Positions 45,726 to 55,609 of a stretch of DNA of 64,000 bases are shown piece by piece. The first letter of the stretch is position 1. Each line of letters opens with the position of its first letter. Under the pieces are notes generated by a model that did not search any database, was not told the DNA's origin, and saw only the letters and a list, made by a program, of their open reading frames with translations. The position numbers and the translations under genes are program-made. Source of the stretch: Deltaproteobacteria bacterium (GTDB lineage: Bacteria > Myxococcota_C > UBA6777); assembly GCA_006226375.1 (NCBI GenBank), contig SBHC01000044.1:62001-126000 (forward strand), written 5' to 3'.

Positions 45726-46898
45726 TCAACCGTAGGCTTCGTCCAATTCGTGACGGCCGCCGCTGTTTCGCAAGCGACCAAACAAAAGCACAAAGGAAGC
45801 GATGGCGAGAACAAACAGCGGAATCCCCACCAACGGTCGGTACGCCACCCAGCCCAAAGCGATGGTCGCGGAGCTAAATCCAATACCAGTCAAGAACGCT
45901 ACCAAAAACACCCCTGCTCCAACGATGTTGCCCAAGAAGGGCAACACATCCGCAAGAACCGCCAACGGATTCAAGACCAGAAACAAACCAAGAATCATCA
46001 AGAAGACACCCAAGCCACGGAGGATCCAGGTGATGGTCTTGTTGTCTTCTTGCGCCTTCTGGATCATCGCTTGCGCCGAATGCTCTCCCAAACGAACCAG
46101 TCCTACCGTACGACCGTTGCTCGTGGTGTACTTGGTCAATTGTGTGCCCACTTGCTTGGCCACAACGCTGACCTGAGAAGCCGGAAGCCACTTCCAGGAG
46201 ATCTTCAAGTCACCCACGCGCGGTGCAGCGGGGTCTCCAGTGTGAAGAGTGTTTCCAACAAACTTCGCCTTAGCAAGCAAGGACGGTGGGATTTGCTTCT
46301 TTACCGCCTCATTGATCATCAAAGGCTTGGAACTCGACAACTGGCTCGCGAGATCGTTGGAGAGCTTGAATCCACCGACGTTAACTTGCGCAGCACGAGC
46401 GGACCAAGCTTTGTATTGGAGCGGCGGATTCACGTGACCTTCTTCCGTGTTGAACTTGCTGGAGTCGTTTCGACCGTAGTCCCAACCACGGGAATACTTG
46501 TACACCGTTATGGTTCGCGTTCCACCGCCGAGCTTCTTCTCTTTGCGCTCGCTCTTGGTCTGCTTCCACTGGAACATTTCGACAGTGCGGCTCAGTAAAA
46601 GTCCATCCACCTTGATTTGGAAGACAGGATCCACCAACGCGCCTTTCGGCGTAGCTTTTCCTTTCAAGTGGACAAGCTTGTTGTTGTTCCCTGGGCTGAC
46701 CTTTGCATCGCCAAGGCTGACCACGAGGCCAGAGGCTTCCGTCAGGCTGCGGGCTGTCTTAACGGCGCGGCCTTCGTTCCAAAACAACAAGGGAAAGGCT
46801 GCAAGGAAAAGAATGAAGCCTATGGCAACACCGGCGATGGCATTCCCAAGGCGGCTGAACCAAGACTCTTCTGTGACTTCGACATCATAATCGACCAT
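45726..46898 (-). CDS. TMEM43-family membrane protein
   Basis: A 390-residue protein with one N-terminal TM segment (IGFILFLAAFPLLFWNEGRAVKT), a large extracytoplasmic region, and three TM segments near the C-terminus. WNEGRAVKTARSLTEA and the layout match the TMEM43/LUMA family, best known from animal nuclear envelope but also found in bacteria. Function in bacteria is not established. AGGAG lies 7 bases before the ATG at 46898; the frame upstream to 47054 has no such site. Confidence 0.85.
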   Translation of the reverse strand: MVDYDVEVTEESWFSRLGNAIAGVAIGFILFLAAFPLLFWNEGRAVKTARSLTEASGLVVSLGDAKVSPGNNNKLVHLKGKATPKGALVDPVFQIKVDGLLLSRTVEMFQWKQTKSERKEKKLGGGTRTITVYKYSRGWDYGRNDSSKFNTEEGHVNPPLQYKAWSARAAQVNVGGFKLSNDLASQLSSSKPLMINEAVKKQIPPSLLAKAKFVGNTLHTGDPAAPRVGDLKISWKWLPASQVSVVAKQVGTQLTKYTTSNGRTVGLVRLGEHSAQAMIQKAQEDNKTITWILRGLGVFLMILGLFLVLNPLAVLADVLPFLGNIVGAGVFLVAFLTGIGFSSATIALGWVAYRPLVGIPLFVLAIASFVLLFGRLRNSGGRHELDEAYG

Positions 46899-47211
46899 TG
46901 TGTATCTCCTGTATCGTATGAGGTGAGGCAGCATAGCCCGTTCTTTCAGTCGGATCAACGCCCACTCTCTGCAAAGCCAATGCCAGCACCGCACATTTTG
47001 ACTCCACGAACGAAACACATAAAAATCAGAATGTTCCCCCAAAGAAGAACCCAACCAGCAAAAATGTGGAGGTTACAATCCAGGATTTGGGACAATTCCA
47101 TCCATCATCTTGGACAAAGAACAACTCCCAGGCTTGCACCCATGGAGGTTCCCAGTTACAACGAAACATACCAAAGTGATGACAAACCCACCGAGAAAGG
47201 GAGTGCAATTG
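46899..47211. other. Divergent promoter region
   Basis: Gap of 313 bp between the divergent TMEM43-like and FHA-sigma54 regulator genes. One promoter-like pair is listed separately; nothing else was seen. Confidence 0.5.
46998..47025 (+). promoter_or_regulatory. Possible sigma70-type promoter of the FHA-sigma54 regulator gene
   Basis: TTGACT (46998-47003), 16-bp spacer, TAAAAA (47020-47025), about 190 bp before the chosen ATG. Pattern match only. Confidence 0.3.
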
Positions 47212-48591
47212 ATGGAACCCACGGTCATGACGGAGAATGGTTCGCTACGCAATCCCTACCACTCCACCACAGTATCCACCCGAGATGGTGTGATTGTGTG
47301 TGAGCAAGGCCCTCACCAGGGGCTGGAAGTGCCCTTGTCCTCAGAGCTTCTCCACATCGGCCGTGATGAGTGGTGCGACATCTCCCTCCCACTCGACAAA
47401 AAAGTCAGCCGCCATCACGGTGAACTCAAAGTCACAGATGATGGAATCTCTCTGCGAGATTTGTCGAGCAGCAACGGAACATTTGTCGACAACACCCGCG
47501 TCTTCGACGCCCCACTCCTGCCTGACTCCACGTTTCAAGTGGGTCAGTCCCAGTTTCGGATTCGGTGGAAAGGAGAGAACAAAACCATCAAAGTCGACTA
47601 CCACGACGGAAGCGGCTTCTTGGTGGGCAAGTCTCCGGCCATGCGAAAGATCTTCTCCATGCTCTCAAGGCTAGGACCCTCCGACACAGGGGTTCTCCTC
47701 CAGGGCGAAACGGGGACTGGAAAAACCAGCATCGCTCGTGCGCTTCATCAAGTGAGTCATCGCAGCGGTCAACCTTTTGTTCATGTCAACTGCGGTGCCC
47801 TCTCCCCCAACCTGATCGAGAGTGAATTGTTCGGTTACGAAAAAGGCGCGTTCACCGGTGCACAGAACCAACACCGAGGTTACTTTGAACAAGCCCACGG
47901 CGGGACCCTTTTTCTAGATGAGATCGGGGAGTTGCCCCTCGACCTACAGCCCAAGTTGCTGGATGTGATTGAACGACAACGCCTACGACGCCTGGGCGCA
48001 GAGAAAGAGATACAGGTGGACTTCCGGCTTGTCACCGCGACCCACAGGAACCTTCGACAAGCGGCACAAGCCAAAGAATTTCGAGAAGACCTTTACTACC
48101 GCATCGCAGTCACTTCCTTAACCGTACCCGCCCTTCGTGAACGAAACGAAGATATCCCCCTGCTTGCGGAGCATATCCTCTCCCAGATCCGTCCCACGGA
48201 AAACTACACGCTCACTCCTGCTGCCGAACAAAAGATGCAAAGCATGCTATGGCCCGGCAATGTCCGGCAAATGCGAAACATACTTGAGAGCAGCCTGATC
48301 TTTCTGGAAGGCCTGGTACTCGACGCCGACGATCTCGTCATCCCCGATTACCTTTTGCCTGATGAATCCACCCGATCCTCCACGGAAGCAACATCGCATT
48401 CCGGTGGGATGAGCGCGACATCCACTTCGGGAACACTCCAAGACCTCTTGGGCCAGGAGGAAAAACGAATCATCGAGGCGCTCCTGGAAGAATTGGATTG
48501 GGACATCCCAGCCGTGTACGAACGCCTCGACATCTCACGCAGCGGCCTGTACCACCGGATGAAAAAACACAACATCAAACGCAATGATTAA
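47212..48591 (+). CDS. FHA-domain sigma54-dependent transcriptional activator
   Basis: A 459-residue regulator. The FHA domain (residues about 20-115) has the phosphothreonine-binding marks HIGRDEWCDISLPLDKKVSRHH and LSSSNGTFV. The AAA+ domain (about 135-370) has Walker A GETGTGKTS, the sigma54 contact motif GAFTGA, Walker B GGTLFLDEIGELP and the arginine-finger region FREDLYYR. A Fis-type helix-turn-helix closes the protein. It should respond to Ser/Thr phosphorylation instead of an aspartate phosphorelay; the kinase at 2647-5409 is one possible source but nothing links them. GGGAG precedes ATG 47212 by 8 bases; upstream in-frame starts (47110, 47179) are less likely. Confidence 0.93.
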   Translation: MEPTVMTENGSLRNPYHSTTVSTRDGVIVCEQGPHQGLEVPLSSELLHIGRDEWCDISLPLDKKVSRHHGELKVTDDGISLRDLSSSNGTFVDNTRVFDAPLLPDSTFQVGQSQFRIRWKGENKTIKVDYHDGSGFLVGKSPAMRKIFSMLSRLGPSDTGVLLQGETGTGKTSIARALHQVSHRSGQPFVHVNCGALSPNLIESELFGYEKGAFTGAQNQHRGYFEQAHGGTLFLDEIGELPLDLQPKLLDVIERQRLRRLGAEKEIQVDFRLVTATHRNLRQAAQAKEFREDLYYRIAVTSLTVPALRERNEDIPLLAEHILSQIRPTENYTLTPAAEQKMQSMLWPGNVRQMRNILESSLIFLEGLVLDADDLVIPDYLLPDESTRSSTEATSHSGGMSATSTSGTLQDLLGQEEKRIIEALLEELDWDIPAVYERLDISRSGLYHRMKKHNIKRND

Positions 48592-48676
48592 GAGATACTG
48601 AAAACAACCCATCGTTCCGAGGAGCAGTTGTTAAGTCCATTTGGGTTGCTCAATTCTTGGAGATGTTGTGTGCCTC

Positions 48677-49024
48677 TCACTCCTTACCAGGTGAGCTTTG
48701 CAACCAGTAAACTCCGCCAAGCCACAACGAGACAAGCCAAAGTCCCATCATTTCGCGCCCTTCCTCGCTATTGAAGAGGTGTTGTTGGCCGATGACATAA
48801 AACGCCAAATAGCACCCCACGAGAAAGGCTCCCGAAGAGACGATACAGGTCAGCCATCGGTGCCCCACTCCGAAAAAAGCAAGCAACGACAGACAGGCAA
48901 CTCCCCCATAGAAGCCGATCCACACCCAAGGGTCGGGGTCATTGGTCTGCAAGTAAGCGGCCCAAAGTAACAACACAAACATGGGCCAGATCGCCCACCG
49001 AAACAATGTTCGTCCCATTCCCAT
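48677..49024 (-). CDS. TMEM220-family small membrane protein
   Basis: A 115-residue protein with four predicted TM helices. WAAYLQTNDPDPWVWIGFY is the hallmark of the TMEM220 family, whose function is unknown in both bacteria and animals. AGGTAGG precedes the ATG. Convergent with the sigma54 activator gene. Confidence 0.85.
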   Translation of the reverse strand: MGMGRTLFRWAIWPMFVLLLWAAYLQTNDPDPWVWIGFYGGVACLSLLAFFGVGHRWLTCIVSSGAFLVGCYLAFYVIGQQHLFNSEEGREMMGLWLVSLWLGGVYWLQSSPGKE

Positions 49025-49271
49025 CTCAACCTACCTGTTCAAGTCCACAAAGGACTAGCATCCACGAAGCAAAAAGAGTTAGATTCCAGTGGCTGCGAAT
49101 GTACCAAAAAAGGTGTAACCAGGACCAGTCTTTCTCATACTACAGGACAAACGTACCCATGCACTGTCCCTCTCTTTTCATAGGGACGTAGTTCCGCAGT
49201 TTAAGAGTGTGCGTGAGAACACAAGGTTGTAGGATCCATCATCTTGTGGAAGAGGATGCAGGAACAAAAAC

Positions 49272-50954
49272 ATGTCTCAACCCATTGACGTTGCGATCGT
49301 TGGCGGGGGCTTTGCAGGTCTAACTCTAGCTCGTGATCTTGTGTTGCACATCCCGAACATTCAGGTGGCCGTGGTTGAGAAGAACCAAGAAAGCTCACCT
49401 CCCAAGCGTCACAAAGTGGGAGAGACCTCTCTCATCCCTCAAGCGATCTACCTCGCCGAACGACTCCAACTCAAAGACTACCTGGAACAAAATCACCTGG
49501 AGAAGTTTGGAGCCCGGTACTTCTTTAAGAACGAAAACAAGAGCTTTGAAACTCGCCCAGAGATGGGAGCCTCCGAGTTTAGCGGCTGTCCTGAATACCA
49601 AATGGACCGCACTCGTCTGGAAGCCGACCTCATCGCAATGAACCGCAACGATGGGGTGGCTTTCTATATGGGCACACAGGTTCGCAAGCTGGATCTTTCC
49701 ATTGATGACAGCCCCCATGTCCTTCACCTGGAACAAGCAGGCCAAGCTCTCACTCTCGAAGCCAACTGGCTGATCGATGCTTCAGGCCGACGGCGTCTTC
49801 TGCCCTCTTCCCTGAACCAAACGTCAACCCCAAAAGGACCTTGCAGCGCGGCTTGGATGCGAGTCGAAGGCTGGATCGATGTCGAATCGTTTGTGCCCCA
49901 GAACCAAGACTCATGGCACAACAGAGTTGCTCCAGAGCACCCTCGCAACGGAGACTTTCGTAGGATCTACTCGACCAATCATCTGGTAGGGGATGGTTAC
50001 TGGGTTTGGTTAATACCACTGACCGATGATGTGATGAGCGTTGGGATTGTTGTCCACGAAGATTTTGTCCCCTTCACGGACATCAACAAGAAGGAAAAAG
50101 CTCTCCAATGGTTTGAAGACAACGAACCAGCCTTGGCGACAAAGTTGAAAGGCCAAGCCATCTCACAGTTTCGGCTCATGCGAAACTACTCCTACGCACC
50201 TTCTCAATTTGTATCGAAGCATCGTTGGTTCTGCATCGGTGAGTCTTTGGGATTCGCCGATCCGCTGTATGCTTCCGGCGGGTTGATGATGACCATGCAA
50301 AACCTCCTGGCAGTAGAGACTCTAGCTCGCGCCCATCGAGGAGAAGAACTCACGACGAAACGCTTCAACGCGCTCAACGCGTATGTCTCCTCCCATATCG
50401 ATATCACGACCCATCAACTCCACTCCCTCTATCCTTTCTTGGGGTACTCGCGGATTGCAGCCAGCCGAATCTTATGGGACATGGCCTCGCTTGTATCGTT
50501 CCACCGGCAAGTGATCCCCCGCTTTGGTGAAGGGGTCTATGAGTTCCTTTCGAGTCCATCCAGCTCTCACATGCTTCTGCAGATACACGAGTTAAACCAA
50601 TCCATTCGACGTCAACTGTCACGTTGGGCAGAAGCCTCCACATCGGAAGGGTCCAAGCATTTGCTCAACGACTACCAAATGTTGAACCAATACAAGGGGG
50701 TTCGCTCTCTTCTGATGGCAGGAATGATGCAGCCGATGGTGATGATGGTGTTTGGCCTTGGATATCTGCTTTGTCGCCTGGGCTTCAAAACATCGGGCGC
50801 TCGCCTGTTGGCTCACTCCTATGTGCAGACCTTACGAAGAATAAAGAACGGACTGAGCGATTACGTTCGCATCCTGCTGACAACTCCAAAGCATCAAACA
50901 CCCAAGCTCTCTGGAATGGCCAAGCCTTGGGGTCAGTTGTTGGGTATCGATTGA
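49272..50954 (+). CDS. Flavin-dependent halogenase-like monooxygenase
   Basis: A 560-residue FAD enzyme. The N-terminal Rossmann motif is GGGFAGLTLA. The halogenase Lys motif appears as RHKVGETSL at about residue 50 and the halogenase WxWxIP motif as YWVWLIPL at about residue 245. FADPLYASGGLMM is the second FAD motif. These three together place it with tryptophan- and pyrrole-type halogenases and their relatives, but sequences of this type also include non-halogenating homologues. The C-terminal about 180 residues are helical with hydrophobic stretches (MMQPMVMMVFGLGYLL), suggesting membrane contact and a lipophilic substrate. No PKS or NRPS gene is in the window, so the substrate is open. 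Confidence 0.82.
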   Translation: MSQPIDVAIVGGGFAGLTLARDLVLHIPNIQVAVVEKNQESSPPKRHKVGETSLIPQAIYLAERLQLKDYLEQNHLEKFGARYFFKNENKSFETRPEMGASEFSGCPEYQMDRTRLEADLIAMNRNDGVAFYMGTQVRKLDLSIDDSPHVLHLEQAGQALTLEANWLIDASGRRRLLPSSLNQTSTPKGPCSAAWMRVEGWIDVESFVPQNQDSWHNRVAPEHPRNGDFRRIYSTNHLVGDGYWVWLIPLTDDVMSVGIVVHEDFVPFTDINKKEKALQWFEDNEPALATKLKGQAISQFRLMRNYSYAPSQFVSKHRWFCIGESLGFADPLYASGGLMMTMQNLLAVETLARAHRGEELTTKRFNALNAYVSSHIDITTHQLHSLYPFLGYSRIAASRILWDMASLVSFHRQVIPRFGEGVYEFLSSPSSSHMLLQIHELNQSIRRQLSRWAEASTSEGSKHLLNDYQMLNQYKGVRSLLMAGMMQPMVMMVFGLGYLLCRLGFKTSGARLLAHSYVQTLRRIKNGLSDYVRILLTTPKHQTPKLSGMAKPWGQLLGID

Positions 50955-51131
50955 TCCAAGTCTTCCAAGGATCTCCGACATCTACGTGTTCCGAAACAAA
51001 TCAGGGAATGACCTACCGCAAAAGTATGTTATAAAGCCATTCCAATTCCACGCTCCCCCATGAGGAGCATTTGCAATGGACTACGCCGCAAGAATCATGC
51101 GCGGCAAACCCAATCGGCAGGAGAGATAGCA

Positions 51132-51602
51132 ATGAGTTTGCAAGTTGGCCAGGAAGCTCCGGACTTTACCTTGAAAACTAGCGACATGGAAGAAGTGACC
51201 TTGAGCAGCTTCCGCGGCGAGAAGAACGTGGTTCTTCTGTTCGTACCCTTCGCATTTACCGGCGTCTGCACCGAAGAACTCTGCACCACAAGCTCCAACC
51301 TTTCGGCCTACGACGACCTGAACGCTGCAGTCTTTGGACTCAGCGGCGACAGCCCCTTCTCTCTCAAAAACTGGAAAGAGAAAGAAGCCATCACCATTCC
51401 CTTGCTGAGTGACTACAACCACACTGTGGCCAAGTCGTATGGCGCTGCTTTCGACGAACTCCTTGGCTACGCTGGCGTTGCAAAGCGCTCTGCCTTTGTG
51501 ATCGACAAAGAAGGCGTGGTTCGCTACGCTGAAGTTCTTGAGAGCCCCAAAGACCTCCCCAACTTTGACGCTCTCCAAGCCGCCCTCAAAGAAGTAGCCT
51601 AA
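51132..51602 (+). CDS. Bcp/PrxQ- or AhpE-like peroxiredoxin
   Basis: A 156-residue thioredoxin-fold peroxidase. Start at 51132 with AGGAGAG 7 bases upstream; an upstream frame to 51060 is not supported. Peroxidatic Cys46 in FTGVCTEELC; Cys51, five residues on, is in the position of the resolving Cys of E. coli Bcp, so an atypical 2-Cys mechanism is likely. Reduces hydroperoxides in the cytoplasm with thioredoxin. Stands alone. Confidence 0.92.
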   Translation: MSLQVGQEAPDFTLKTSDMEEVTLSSFRGEKNVVLLFVPFAFTGVCTEELCTTSSNLSAYDDLNAAVFGLSGDSPFSLKNWKEKEAITIPLLSDYNHTVAKSYGAAFDELLGYAGVAKRSAFVIDKEGVVRYAEVLESPKDLPNFDALQAALKEVA

Positions 51603-51733
51603 CTCTCCCTCCCTTCCGCACATCTCCCATCATCCACATTGTTGAAACGCCATGAACGTGGTATCTCTCTGCCCACGAACTCCGACCTGAGGTTTTCGTC
51701 ACCGCACAAGCCATCCAACAAAGGAGAGAAGCC

Positions 51734-52486
51734 GTGATCCGCGCCATTACTTTCGATTTTTGGGACACCATTGTTCGCGATGACTCAGACGAACCCAAGC
51801 GAAAAGCTCAAGGACTCGCCAGCAAACAAGAAACACGGCTGAGCCTCTTGAAAGACGAGTTGCAGCGGGCCTATCCACAAGTTTCGGATGCCGACGCGCT
51901 CAAGGCTTTTGACCACGCGAATCAGTGGTTTCGTCACGCCTGGAAACAAGAGCACCACACTCCCAAAGTCAGCGAGCGGCTCCACCAGGCTTTCGTATGC
52001 TTGGGGTTGGAGCGCTCCAACGGATTTGATGAGCTTGTTACGGCCTGGGAAAGAATGGAGATCCTGACACCACCCGATCTGGTCGACGGTGTGGAAGACA
52101 TGCTGGCAGAGATGTCCAAAGACTTCCAACTGGGTATCATCTCCGACACCATTGTCACTCCAGGATGGGGCTTGATTCAAATCCTTCAATCGTATGGATT
52201 GTCCCAATATCTCCGAGTCTTCATCTTCTCGGATGAGGTGGGCGCAGCCAAACCCAACCCGCGCGTCTTTCATGAAGCCTCTCGACGGTTTGGTATCGAA
52301 GTGACAGACCTTGCACATGTTGGAGACAGGGAAGCCAACGATATCGTCGGACCCAACAACCTCAACGCAACATCCATCCTGTACACAGGCTCCATCGACC
52401 GAGGCAGCGACAACACCAACGCCTCAGCGACCTGTCACCACTACAAAGACTTCCCCGGCATCATCCAATCCCTCAACGCTTCGTAG
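51734..52486 (+). CDS. HAD-superfamily hydrolase
   Basis: A 250-residue phosphatase-type protein. Motif I DFWDT (Asp nucleophile; Trp after Phe as in a subset of HAD phosphatases), motif II ISDT, motif III Lys in GAAKPNPRVF and motif IV VGDREANDIVG. The helical cap lies between residues 20 and 110. GTG start with AAGGAGAG 6 bases upstream. The substrate cannot be inferred. Its 3' end overlaps the convergent TPR membrane protein gene by 14 bp. Confidence 0.9.
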   Translation: MIRAITFDFWDTIVRDDSDEPKRKAQGLASKQETRLSLLKDELQRAYPQVSDADALKAFDHANQWFRHAWKQEHHTPKVSERLHQAFVCLGLERSNGFDELVTAWERMEILTPPDLVDGVEDMLAEMSKDFQLGIISDTIVTPGWGLIQILQSYGLSQYLRVFIFSDEVGAAKPNPRVFHEASRRFGIEVTDLAHVGDREANDIVGPNNLNATSILYTGSIDRGSDNTNASATCHHYKDFPGIIQSLNAS

Positions 52487-54281
52487 GTTTCGCTTTGGCC
52501 TTTTGAAGGTACGCGCGAACCCGAGACAGATTCATTCTCGCCCTCCTGTGCTGAGGTTGCAGCAAAAGCACATCCTTCAGCTGCTGCTCCGCCTCTTTCC
52601 ACTTCTTCTGGAAGATCATTACCATCGCTAAGCCATACGACGCATTCACAAACATTGGGTTTAACTGCATCGCAGCGCGAAAGTGATGCTCCGCTTTCTT
52701 CCATTGCTGCTTGTAAAAGAACCACCGCCCTGCCCGGTTATGTACCATGAGAAGCGACGTTTGGTAGTTCTTCTTGGGCTTCAGTTCAAAGGCCGCCTTG
52801 TAGGCTTGTACAGCCTTCTCCCATTGCTGTGTCCTTTCGTAGAACACGCCCAAATTGTAGTGCACATAAGGATCTTTGGGGTCGAGCTTGAGGGCCTGCT
52901 TAAGGTGAACCAACCCTCGCTTGAAGCGTTTGTTTTTCATCAAGTAAATGGAGGCGTTGATCTGCACACGCGCCTTCTTCGGAGACTGCCGCACTGTATG
53001 TTCCCACAACCGAAGAGGACGCCTAAGGATCTCATTGCGAGCCAACGTCAAGCCACCAAAACCCAACACCACCAACATCGACAAGGCGGCAACAACATTC
53101 GGCCGAACCATCCGAACCCATTGAGGGAGTTGAAGAAGAAACCAACTCAACACCCAGGCCGATCCCATGAGTGAGCCATACAAGTAACGCTCGGCCATAA
53201 AATCTTTGAGCACAAGGGTGTTTGTTGGGGCCAGGGAGAAGCCAAACCACAGCAAGCCCATCAACAAAGCCGGATGACGCTTGCGCCAACGCCACCCCAA
53301 GGCCAACAGACTTGCCCAAGCCAGAATCGTCATCCAAAAGGAGGGGTCAACCAAAGAGTTGGACCAACGAAAATCATAGTCGAAGTTGTGGTAGAACGGC
53401 ACAAACGACAACAAGAGAAACCACCCAAAGATCCGAGCCTGTGTCAGGACGTGAGCCCACAATGGATACAGCTTAATGTAGGGATTGGGAGGGTGTGGAT
53501 TGGTCACCAAGAGAAACAGCAAAGGAAGCAAAAGCAAGCCAACAAAGAAAGGTACCAACCCAAGCAACCACCGTTTCCTTGAGGTAGATGAAGGTGCCCA
53601 CAACAGCACAACAAACCCAAACAAGAAGGGAAGAACGGCGGCCGATTCTTTGGAGGTCAAGGCAAACAAGAACGCCACCAAGGCCCCTGTATAAGAGAGT
53701 CGACGACCGTGCTTGATCCAGTGAAGAAAGCTATGAAGGGAGAGCAGTCCAAAGAAGGACATCAACAGCACAGACCGGGAGTTGATGTAGGTGACGCTCT
53801 CCGTGGCGAGAGGATGGACCACAAACAAAAGCGCTGAAAGAGCAGGCCAATCCAACCACGAAGGCTGCTGGACCGGAGCGCCTTCTCCTTCGTCAAGTTG
53901 CAAGGACTGAAGTTGGGTAGAGACAGAGAACAGCAACAAGGCAGTCCCAATGTGGAGAAGCAAATTCACGAGATGGTAGAACCAAACGTTGGTGCCCGAC
54001 ACTGCATAACAAAGAGCCATCGAAAGCATGAACACCGGTCGAGTCTCGCCGTAGCCCGAGAAGAAAATCCCTTCCAAGTTCCCCAAGTCACGTATGCCTG
54101 GATTGTTGGCGATATGGTAAAGCCCATCAAACATAAAGGGCGTTTGAAAGGTCGTGGCGTACGAGAGACCGCCTAAGACCACGATACTCCATAGAACCTG
54201 CCAGCGTTTCACCTCGGCTTTGTCCTCACTTTCAGATCGTTGCTTTCGCTGCCATGCCATGAAGGAATTCCCAGGCAGCAT
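52473..54281 (-). CDS. TMTC-like multi-pass membrane protein with C-terminal TPRs
   Basis: A 602-residue protein. Residues about 25-430 hold about ten TM segments with the GT-C-type layout seen in TMTC O-mannosyltransferases: an acidic first loop (FMFDGLYHIANNPGI), RPVFMLSMALCYAVSGTNVWFYHLVNLLLH, and HPLATESVTYINSRSVLL. Residues about 450-590 hold at least four TPR hairpins (DPYVHYNLGVFYERTQQWEKA and similar). Such proteins are inferred to glycosylate exported proteins, though bacterial members are uncharacterised. ATG at 54281 and at 54260 are both possible; neither has a strong ribosome-binding site. Confidence 0.82.
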   Translation of the reverse strand: MLPGNSFMAWQRKQRSESEDKAEVKRWQVLWSIVVLGGLSYATTFQTPFMFDGLYHIANNPGIRDLGNLEGIFFSGYGETRPVFMLSMALCYAVSGTNVWFYHLVNLLLHIGTALLLFSVSTQLQSLQLDEGEGAPVQQPSWLDWPALSALLFVVHPLATESVTYINSRSVLLMSFFGLLSLHSFLHWIKHGRRLSYTGALVAFLFALTSKESAAVLPFLFGFVVLLWAPSSTSRKRWLLGLVPFFVGLLLLPLLFLLVTNPHPPNPYIKLYPLWAHVLTQARIFGWFLLLSFVPFYHNFDYDFRWSNSLVDPSFWMTILAWASLLALGWRWRKRHPALLMGLLWFGFSLAPTNTLVLKDFMAERYLYGSLMGSAWVLSWFLLQLPQWVRMVRPNVVAALSMLVVLGFGGLTLARNEILRRPLRLWEHTVRQSPKKARVQINASIYLMKNKRFKRGLVHLKQALKLDPKDPYVHYNLGVFYERTQQWEKAVQAYKAAFELKPKKNYQTSLLMVHNRAGRWFFYKQQWKKAEHHFRAAMQLNPMFVNASYGLAMVMIFQKKWKEAEQQLKDVLLLQPQHRRARMNLSRVRAYLQKAKAKPTKR

Positions 54282-54352
54282 GGGATGAAATTATGATACA
54301 CTCTCGCCCTGATACAAGTCCATCCATCCCCCCAACATAAAGGAACGACAAC

Positions 54353-55609
54353 GTGTCGCAACAACGGAAAGAATGGCTAACTCAACTGGCCAATGACTTC
54401 ATCCAAAATGTCCCGGAGCAACTGGCAGCCCCCCGTAAGATCGGAAGAGAAGCCGAATATCCCGTGGTTGACGCGGACGGAAACGCCGCCAATGTCCAAG
54501 AGTTCTGGCCGTTGTTGAACGAAGCCAACGATCTGAAGGTCTTGCGTGAGGGCGACCTTGTTGTTGGACTCGAAGGAAATGACTTCACCTACTCGTTGGA
54601 AGTGGGTTGGGGAACCATTGAATTGATCACGCGACCCTGCAAGACCCTTCATGAGATTGAAGAGGTCCATCAAGCGGGCCTATCGAGAATCCATCGGGCA
54701 GCCGATAGCTTGGGAGTCCAAGTGTTGGGGTATGGGATTCAGCCGAAAACTCCCGGAAGCCTGGAGTTAATGTCGCCCAAGAAACGGTATAGGGTTCTGT
54801 ACGATGTGATCGGCCCGACCTGGCTCCACTTTACTTCCACCGCGAGTGACCAAATCCATGTGGAAGTGGACCGTTCGGAGATCGTCGACGTTCACAATGT
54901 TTGCAACTTGCTCACCCCCGTCATGGTTGGGCTCTGCGCCAACTCCCCGATCGCTGGAGGCTCCCCCACAGGTTTCTGCAGCTCGCGGGAAGGGCTGATG
55001 AGTGAGATCTACACCCACGAATGCAGGCATGGAATGCCAGTCGGACCCATCGGCTCACTCGAAGATTGGATGGAGCAACTTTGCAATCAGCGTCACTTAA
55101 TGCACCGAGAGAACGGCGAATACTCCATCCGGGAAGGAACCTTCTTTAACTTCCTCGAAGAACATGGCTACGACTTCGATGCCTTCCTGTTCCATGAACA
55201 TTACATTTGGAACAGCGCGCGTTTGCGAAGCGCCCACGGTACCGTAGAGTTCCGCTCGGCCTGCCAACAACCCCACGACGAGCACATGGCAGTCGCCGCC
55301 CTCTCCCTGGGTTTGGTGATGGCAACACAGCCCCTCCTCCAGTGGCTCAACAACACGCTAGGACCGGACTGCTGGGGTCAACTGATGGAATACGGTCATC
55401 GAGTGATGAAGGAAGGGTTGGCGGCGAAGGAACCCGTCGAAGGTTTCATCCAGACCGTCCTGAACCACTGTGAAGAAGGACTGAAAGAGCGAGGGTTTGG
55501 AGAAGAAGTCTTCCTGTCTTCCCTGTGGAGCCGTTGGGAAAGCAAGCAAAACCCGGCTCAAAAGAAGCTCCAAGCCTGGAACAATGGGGTGCAAGTCTGG
55601 GAGAGTTGA
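54353..55609 (+). CDS. GCS2-family glutamate-cysteine ligase
   Basis: A 418-residue ATP-dependent ligase. GREAEYPVVD at about residue 29 is the family's N-terminal Mg/Glu motif; GLEGNDFTYSLEVGWGTIELIT and HVEVDRSEI are also typical, and ARLRSAHGTVEFRSACQQ near residue 290 is the nucleotide-binding strand. The family makes gamma-glutamylcysteine for glutathione or related thiols. No gshB is next to it. GTG start at 54353 preceded by AAGGA. The TMTC-like gene diverges from it. Confidence 0.86.
   Translation: MSQQRKEWLTQLANDFIQNVPEQLAAPRKIGREAEYPVVDADGNAANVQEFWPLLNEANDLKVLREGDLVVGLEGNDFTYSLEVGWGTIELITRPCKTLHEIEEVHQAGLSRIHRAADSLGVQVLGYGIQPKTPGSLELMSPKKRYRVLYDVIGPTWLHFTSTASDQIHVEVDRSEIVDVHNVCNLLTPVMVGLCANSPIAGGSPTGFCSSREGLMSEIYTHECRHGMPVGPIGSLEDWMEQLCNQRHLMHRENGEYSIREGTFFNFLEEHGYDFDAFLFHEHYIWNSARLRSAHGTVEFRSACQQPHDEHMAVAALSLGLVMATQPLLQWLNNTLGPDCWGQLMEYGHRVMKEGLAAKEPVEGFIQTVLNHCEEGLKERGFGEEVFLSSLWSRWESKQNPAQKKLQAWNNGVQVWES

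Noticed and set aside
45750..46598. 282-codon plus-strand frame
   Set aside because: Opposite the TMEM43-like gene, which has matching TM layout and start site; the plus frame is a shadow.
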